Of a stretch of DNA of 64,000 nt, positions 57,874-64,000 are shown one piece after another (within the stretch, counting starts at the first letter, position 1; the number at the start of each line of letters is the position of its first letter). Location: contig JAEMBT020000005.1 of NCBI GenBank assembly GCA_018873245.2, positions 14,150,001-14,214,000 of the forward strand. The letters run 5' to 3'. A program made the translations under genes and the position numbers. The notes beneath the pieces were generated by a model that saw only the letters and a program-made list of their open reading frames with translations, was not told the origin of the DNA and did not search any database. The DNA is from Archegozetes longisetosus (taxonomy: Eukaryota > Arthropoda > Arachnida > Sarcoptiformes > Trhypochthoniidae).

Positions 57874-59846
57874 ATGACTTTATATGATCTAATTTCAAGC
57901 CTATTTTATTGGCCTTATTTAACGGCAATTTTTGTCATAGTACTGATTACGGTCAAAAAGTGAGTTCGACTTTTATGTCAAAACAACTCCACTGATCAGA
58001 TGTTTTGATAAATGATCTTTGACTATAATTTGATTGCATACTATATTAGGTACTATGCCTCTAATCGAAATAATTTTTGGTCGGATAAAAATCTCTTGGC
58101 TGCTCAATCACCGTCAATGTTGATGAGTTTTTTGAAGAAGCGTCCTATTGAGAAGATTCAGTTGGACTTAGTACGAAAATATGGCAAGCTATTTGGTGCT
58201 AATCAATTCGGGAAACCGGCCATATTTTGTGCTGAACCGGAATTAATTAGTCTTATTCTGAGCAAAGAGTTCACCACTTTTCCCAATAGAAGGGTTTGTT
58301 TACCTACAAAATAATTTGATTCTTATCAAAACATGATCGAAGCAAGTTTTTCATCAATTATTCAAAATAACAGCGTTCTTACACATGTCTTTTCAGAGGT
58401 TTAAATTAGGAACAGATCCAATAATGGAAAACATGCTATCCGTAATAGAGAACGATCAGTGGAAACGAATACGAGCCATAGTTTCACCAACATTTTCAAC
58501 CGGAAAACTTAGAAAGATGAGACCATTGATTGATGACTGCTTGAAAACATTAATAAATAATTTCAAACAATTGATAAAAGAAGAAAAGGAGTTGGATATG
58601 AAGAGAATATTCGGTGCTTTCACAATGGAAGTCGTAATACAAGTTGCATTCGGGACTAAAGTCGACGCTCTTATAGATGAAAAAAATCCAATTATAGTAA
58701 ACGCGAAAAAAATCTTATCCCGAGATATGTCATTGACGGCTATATTGAAGTTCGTAACAATGGTTATGTGCCCCACAATCGCTCGTTTACTCAATCTTCG
58801 ATTTATGCCGAGCGGAGTCACAGAATTTTTTGAAGCATTTACTTTAAAGATTATTGAGGAAAGAAAAAAGAACAAAGCAAACGTTAAGAGATATGACTTT
58901 CTACAGTTACTACTTGATGCTATGGATAATGAGACCAACGACGAAGATATTGAGAGTAAAGTTGAGAAAAGTTCAGAGCACGACAATATTTTTGACGAGC
59001 AAAAGTTTGTGACACACAATAAAAGTTGGTTTAACCAGTATTAATATGAGAAATACATTTTTGAACTTCTTTCTATCTTTTGTACAGCGATGTCAGACAT
59101 TGAATTGATATCACAATGCATTCTGTTTTTCTTTGCTGGTTACGAGACAACTGCTACTACTCTATCGTTTGCCGCTTATAATATCGCGTGTAATCCAGAA
59201 GTTCAGCAAAAATTATACGAAGAATCGAAAACTGTTTTTGATTCTAAAGTAATAAGATTTTTGATAGAAAATCGTTTTATCAATGGACTTATTTCAATTA
59301 ATAGGTAGAACTCGATTACGATTCAATACAAAGACTGGAATATTTAGAAGCAGTTATATCAGAAACTCTTCGTATATACCCTCCGGCGACGGCTCTCGAG
59401 CGATGCGCTTCCGAAGATATAGTACTCGGAAGCGAACAAATCAAAGTAAAATCAGAAGATATTATTCATATACCTGTGTATGCGTTACATAGAGATCCTG
59501 ACAATTTTCCTGAGCCCGAATCCTTCAAACCCGAAAGATTTTTACCAGAAAATCGTATACACCATCCCTACTCTTATCTACCATTTGGAGCCGGGCCGAG
59601 AAATTGTGTGGCCCGAAGATTGGCTCTAATGGAGGCTAAGTTGGCGCTTCTCTATTCGGTTTATAATTTCAAGTTTAGCCCGACCGATAAAACTGACGTA
59701 AGTATTATACTATTACTTTTAGTAAACTTTTTCAGAAATATAAAACTGAAATATTTTTTTCTTATTGATAGCATCCGCCAAAATGTTATCGAAACACTGG
59801 GCTACTAATACCCAAAAGTGTCATACTCAAAGTTGAGAAAAGATGA
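57874..59846 (+). CDS. Cytochrome P450, CYP3-clan-like
   Basis: Six in-phase exons: 57874-57959, 58050-58293, 58397-59024, 59088-59248, 59305-59697 and 59772-59846, giving 528 residues, normal for a microsomal P450. An N-terminal membrane anchor (LTAIFVIVLITV) is followed by YYASNRNNFW; WKRIRAIVSPTFS (helix C, W-x-x-x-R, contacts a heme propionate); the I-helix oxygen-activation motif AGYETT; the ExxR pair (E-T-L-R); the PERF motif; and the heme loop PFGAGPRNC with the proximal cysteine. It ends GLLIPKSVILKVEKR, as CYP3A/CYP6/CYP9-type enzymes do. It is an ER mono-oxygenase, probably for xenobiotics or endogenous lipids; substrate unknown. Odd: the residues after the heme cysteine are V-A-R-R, where I-G-x-R is usual, so the conserved glycine is replaced. 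No frameshifts. Confidence 0.92.
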
Positions 59847-61374
59847 ACACAAAGTTTTACTCGGTAGTAGACTGCCTCAAAATAATTTGGCAAACAAGTA
59901 ATAAGTTTAGCTGCAACCTAATTTTAAGTTTAAACATTACGAGTATTTTGGTATTTCACATAAGGTTGCTGTAAACGATTTAAGTTAGACTACAAGTCAA
60001 TCTAGAGTTTCCATAATCCACACTATAAATTATACCTAGTATTATCAATTCAATTAAGTCGCAATAATATAAAAGTGCTATGATAAGGAGAAAAATTTTC
60101 TTTTTGACAATTCATTTGTCGATTTTGCAATCTAAAGGCTATGTAATCTAAAGACCAATAGTTAGACTATTTCTTATATAAACATTTATTATTAATAGTA
60201 TGAAACTAAATATTCGTTAAAAATAAATTATTTTAAAACTTATCGAAAATCTATAACAATTGTAAAAGCACTGAAGAGTTTGAATTAAGTCGATGCTGAA
60301 AACGTGAACAATTAAATTGACAATTCTTACAGTAATGCATAGTAGAGCACACATTTCGGTAAATTAAAAAATTATACTATTGATTGCATAAATTTTATCT
60401 TCTATTTTTAATTATTGATTAAGTGATTAAAACAGGTAATCATCAACACCATTGTGTAACTCTTATTAGAGAGCTTAAGATAGAGAACCAAAATTCACAT
60501 CCAGCTCCATGGAATGGAGTTGAAGCTATGAAAAATCAGTGGAATTGAGTACAGATCGAATTAAAATGAGAGGATCGAGGGAATGTTAAGTCGAGTCTAT
60601 ATTGGTGTGACTATACTTTAACTTGATTCAATATTTACCCGTCAATTGTAAAGTACAGCAATAAAGTCTAAACAAAGATAAAAATAACTTGAACTACAAC
60701 AAAATAGCTTTGATAGTTATAAGTATGAAAGTTAAGTTATTCACATCTAACCCTCTAGTATTTTTAGATTTTATAGACGAAATATCTCCATTATTCTGAG
60801 TAGATGTGGAGTTCAAGTTTTCAATAATTTGGTTATCTAGCTTGAGGTTGCTTTAAGTCAAATATTCGGCTATTGTACCGCTCAAATCAATTAATTATTA
60901 TGTCTCAGAAATTATTGCGAATTTTTAGAATAGTAGATAAGTTTTGCGTTAAGTGAATTTTAGTTGCTCTAAAGAAGTCACTTTAAACCAATATTTCGAT
61001 AAATCATTTATATATAATTGAAGAGCTAAAGCTAAAATATAATCATTTAGATCAAGCTAACGACAACATTGGCGAAAATATGCTCTTTATCTCTATGACT
61101 GCAAATACTTATAACAAAGAAGAGAGAAAAATATGTCTTTAAACTTTAATTAGATCATTATCTTTACAACATAACACGTTCTTCTTTAGAATAATTTCTG
61201 TTTATATGAACACGATATGTCTAATATGTTTATTTGAAAGAGACTGGGAAACTTGAACGTAGCTTATTGCAAAAATTGGCAATATTCATCAATTGTTGAA
61301 AGAAAAGTTCGGATTACTTCGTTACTAAAATATATTCATAGTAAGAAATTATACGAATATTTTAGAACTAAGAT
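59847..61374. other. Intergenic region
   Basis: AT-rich; nothing recognised. Confidence 0.4.
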
Positions 61375-63107
61375 TTGATTTTTGCATCAACAATAATAGA
61401 AGAATCGTTTCATAGATTAGTGATCTCTCCATGGATTAAAAATCAAATACAGATCCAGGTATTGAATGCCTTTTATCCGATAAACAGAAGTTTCTTCAAT
61501 AGTGTTAGATATATGGGGTCAGTCAATGAACTCTTATTGCATTCAGGAATTAAAAAATTAGAAAGTGATAGCAAAGTCAATAATTTCGATAGAATACTTT
61601 GAATTTTATATGGCTTTACTTAGGCAAATTCAAACTTAACAAGCTGAATACGGATCACAATTCGAGTTTCAATCTACTCGAACTTTTACTAAAGACAAGT
61701 TATTTGCTACGTCAACACTCAAAATTAAACAGAAATTTATTAATTATTTTGTGGAGTTTTATTTCATCGATATTCATCTCATGCGTTAGTGACAGAATAT
61801 TACCGTCAATCGTTGAGCAAGATATGGAAACTATAAATGGTTTGCAGAGCTAGAAAGCTTAAGTTTGTCTATAATAGGTGGAAAATAGTCTTTCTTCTAC
61901 ATGAGACCTCGCCACACTTTTCTCATTGAAGAGCCCAAAAGTGAAAATAATTCGAGCAGAGTTCTAGAAAGTAATTCTATTAAAAAGTCATTTAAAAATT
62001 ACTTATATAAATAATTTGATGATAAAAATCAATAAAGAAAGTGTGACTCAATCTCTTTAGATAGAAAAAATATCAATTAAAATCATATGACTTCATTTCT
62101 TAGAATGAATGACAGCTTCAAATAATAAAACCACTAATTAAACAATAATAATTGTTCTACCTTTGTACAAAAAATAGCATTCAAGAAATTTCAATACAGA
62201 TCGTACAGAATACTAAAGCCTTTTCTAGAAATGCTTTTAAGAGCTGATACTTATATTTTCTCGAAAGTTTACGCGAGCTATGAATTAGTTTCGCGAGCCA
62301 GATCTGGTTCGCTAGCCGTGGTTTGGCGAGGCCTGTTCTATATTATCAGACAGTATAGAGCAGGTCCGCAAAATATTCAAACATTATTTGAAAGAACAAA
62401 ATTTGTCGCCAACTTGTAGATAACTCAAGATAAAAGGATGAGAATAAAAGCAATAAAAATCAAGATTAAAATAGATTCTTTGAGAAATGTTAATCAAACT
62501 TTACATTCAGTCAAGTAAATCGATAACTTATAAAATGACTCAATTTTTTTTGTGTTAGAATTCAGAAAAGGAATCAATTACTGATCAGATATCTAAAAGA
62601 GAATCGGCTTATTTAAGAGAAGCATATCGTGTCAATAACTTGAGAACACATTATCCACACATCTCTATGGTTATAGCTGAAGAAAAATATTTTCCAGAAT
62701 TAATCGGATATGTGATAAACAAAAATTGAACTAAGGTTCGAGAACGAGTCTATAAAATGTAGGTCTTTTGCTTTTAGTAAAAAAAAAGTAAAAAGTTTGG
62801 ATCAGTCTAAATTTTTTATTTATTGCAAATCAGTTTCGAGATAAGTGTTGAGGTTGGAATAATAAACCGTTCAATAAGAAGACAAACAATTTTGGATAAA
62901 TTGTTAACTGTTAATAAATCTAAAATTTATTATCTAAAGCAGCATAAGTCTGATATTGACAACTCGACTATAATTACGACAGAGATGTTAGCAATGTGTG
63001 TAAGCGATGCACTCATTATAGCAATATTTGGGTTTTTATTCTCTGCATTAGTCTTAATGATTGAAATAATAAGCGTCACTATTTTACCGTCGATTTGCTT
63101 TATTTAG
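61375..63107 (+). pseudogene. Ionotropic-receptor-like gene remnant
   Basis: Several plus-strand pieces appear in the order of an arthropod ionotropic (glutamate-type) receptor channel: 61599-61853 with R-N-L-L-I-I-L-W-S-F and a helix, then T-I-N-G-L-Q-S (end of the pore region); 62231-62419; 62574-62730 after a GTGTTAG acceptor, with PHISMVIAEEKYFPELIGYVINKN; and 62830-63107, with a final transmembrane helix (ALIIAIFGFLFSALVLMIEI). After INKN a TGA stands where family members have Cys, followed by TKVRERVYKM and a TAG, so that part cannot be read through. Either splice sites are hidden there or the gene is dead. Such receptors act as chemosensory or environmental sensors; ligand unknown. Confidence 0.5.
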
Positions 63108-63288
63108 AAGACTTAATATTTGAAGCAATTTATATAAGACGATAGTCTGCTATAATCATTTTTAACGACTCTTATAAAAAAATTCACTTCACATGCATTT
63201 CGAATGCAATTTAGAAAAATTATTTTAAAAAATAGTGATTTTAATTAGAATTTAAAGTATTTACAGATTTTTGTAACAAAAAAAGTAA

Positions 63289-63829
63289 TTAAGCGCCCCA
63301 TTCCTTATAATTCCAACTCAAAGTGTGATTTTTTCTTAAATCTAATTCTAAACCTTTGAAAGTCAAAACACCCAGATTATCATCATAGTTAAAAGAAGTT
63401 TTGTTAGGACTTATTGTTTCTGGAATAGGCGGATGAATAACTCCAAAAATTCGAATTACATCAATTTTTGTATTGGTCATATCCTCTTTTATCCATGCCG
63501 TGCTTGAATCTGGATGTTGTTGTATACTTATTTCTTGTATACTTGTATGCTTATTTAATACAAAAGAAAAATGAGATAACAAAAATTGTCCTGATACAGT
63601 GGTTTCCCCGTCGTCTATAAACAGTTCTCCTTTTGCTCCACCATGCGAATCCAAGGCTGCGATTAGTGTAAAGTTATTCTTACGCGACTCTACAGTATTC
63701 TTAGCCGAATCTTGTGTCGGTATAACACAACCGCCTTTTATGTGCAAATTCGCGTGATATCCAACTGCCGAAAGGTCTATATATCCCTTCTTTCGGTTGG
63801 CGACTCGACGACCACTATAGAAGTCATAC
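63289..63829 (-). CDS. GH31 alpha-glucosidase, last exon (partial gene)
   Basis: The terminal exon starts at 63829 after an acceptor (TATTAG); the first base completes a Trp codon, giving W-Y-D-F-Y-S-G. It continues with GYHANLHIKGGCVIPTQ, the beta-domain junction of GH31 enzymes (lysosomal alpha-glucosidase, maltase-glucoamylase), then GGAKGELFIDDGETT, the D-D-G-E/D-S/T motif near the C-terminus, and ends SWNYKEWGA at a TAA (63289-63291). The catalytic (beta/alpha)8 barrel lies beyond the window's right edge. The family hydrolyses terminal alpha-1,4 glucose from glycogen or maltose; lysosomal versus secreted cannot be decided here. Confidence 0.82.
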
Positions 63830-64000
63830 CTAATATAAATATAAACTTTCAGTTAGCTTTCTCGAGTCAAGTCTAGAAAAAAATGTTGTCATTTAACAGG
63901 AATCAAATTTTTTTTCATAGAAACAAATCAGATTCTCAGTAGTATTCACTTTTGTTTAAGAAATATTAATCTGATGTGAACTAAGTTTTGATTTATGAGC
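63830..64000 (-). other. Intron of the alpha-glucosidase gene (to window edge)
   Basis: This follows from the acceptor at 63831-63830 on the minus strand. No further coding sequence is visible before the edge. Confidence 0.5.

Noticed and set aside
58456..59019. Minus-strand 187-codon ORF
   Set aside because: Mirror of the P450 exon 3; no family features of its own.
1..64000. CRISPR arrays, operons, ribosome binding sites
   Set aside because: The window is intron-bearing eukaryotic DNA; the regular repeats found (25160-25326 and hAT ends) lack CRISPR spacing.

Overview
This window is eukaryotic nuclear DNA. It is strongly AT-rich by eye, genes lie on both strands, and coding sequence is split by very short GT-AG introns (often 55-80 bp) into exons that join in phase. 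Gene content (NRDE2, a YTHDC2/Bgcn-type helicase, a SMOC-like protein, a latrophilin-type adhesion GPCR, a CYP3-clan-like P450, ionotropic-receptor remnants and LRR proteins of a type common in mites) points to an arthropod, probably an acariform mite. The species-level guess is inference.

Layout, left to right. 1-492 is the 3' end of an ABCG transporter. 0.5-3.8 kb holds a Tc-type transposase relic and a SINE bounded by a 13-bp direct repeat. 3.8-4.8 kb is an exon of a secreted leucine-rich-repeat protein. 6.9-10.3 kb is a Sel1/TPR-repeat protein with a C-terminal MYND zinc finger. 11.1-15.7 kb is a nine-exon NRDE2 gene with one apparent single-base frameshift in a poly-A run. 17-18 kb holds two weak ORFs. 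19.1-23.0 kb (minus strand) is a seven-exon R3H-DEAH-ankyrin helicase of the YTHDC2/Bgcn family, without a YTH domain. 24.9-27.5 kb holds two DNA transposons, one of them a broken Tc1-like element. 28.5-30.7 kb (minus) is a six-exon secreted protein with an IGFBP-like N-terminus and four thyroglobulin type-1 repeats. 30.7-35.4 kb is transposon-rich.

35.4-47.8 kb is the most unusual locus. A gene with one signal-peptide exon and two C-type-lectin-like (CTLD) modules is followed by a second signal-peptide exon. That second start leads to another CTLD module, a HormR domain, GAIN/GPS and seven transmembrane segments (an adhesion GPCR). A 0.9-kb CTLD exon cassette is present twice, 7,991 bp apart, with no indels and about nine substitutions. 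Intron phases would also let the upstream two-CTLD exons splice onto the receptor body.

47.8-53.8 kb is packed with short non-autonomous elements: two hAT-type elements with perfect 8-bp target duplications, a TA-flanked foldback element and a 763-bp hairpin. 53.9-55.7 kb is a SMOC-like secreted calcium-binding protein. 57.9-59.8 kb is a complete six-exon cytochrome P450. 61.4-63.1 kb holds ionotropic-receptor fragments with in-frame stops. 63.3-63.8 kb (minus) is the last exon of a GH31 alpha-glucosidase that runs out of the window.

The genes do not form a pathway; the neighbourhood is that of a compact arthropod genome. NRDE2 and the YTHDC2/Bgcn-like helicase are both RNA-regulatory proteins, and four products (LRR, thyroglobulin-repeat, SMOC-like, CTLD) are probably secreted. 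All splice junctions were read by eye from frame continuity and GT/AG signals and are predictions.
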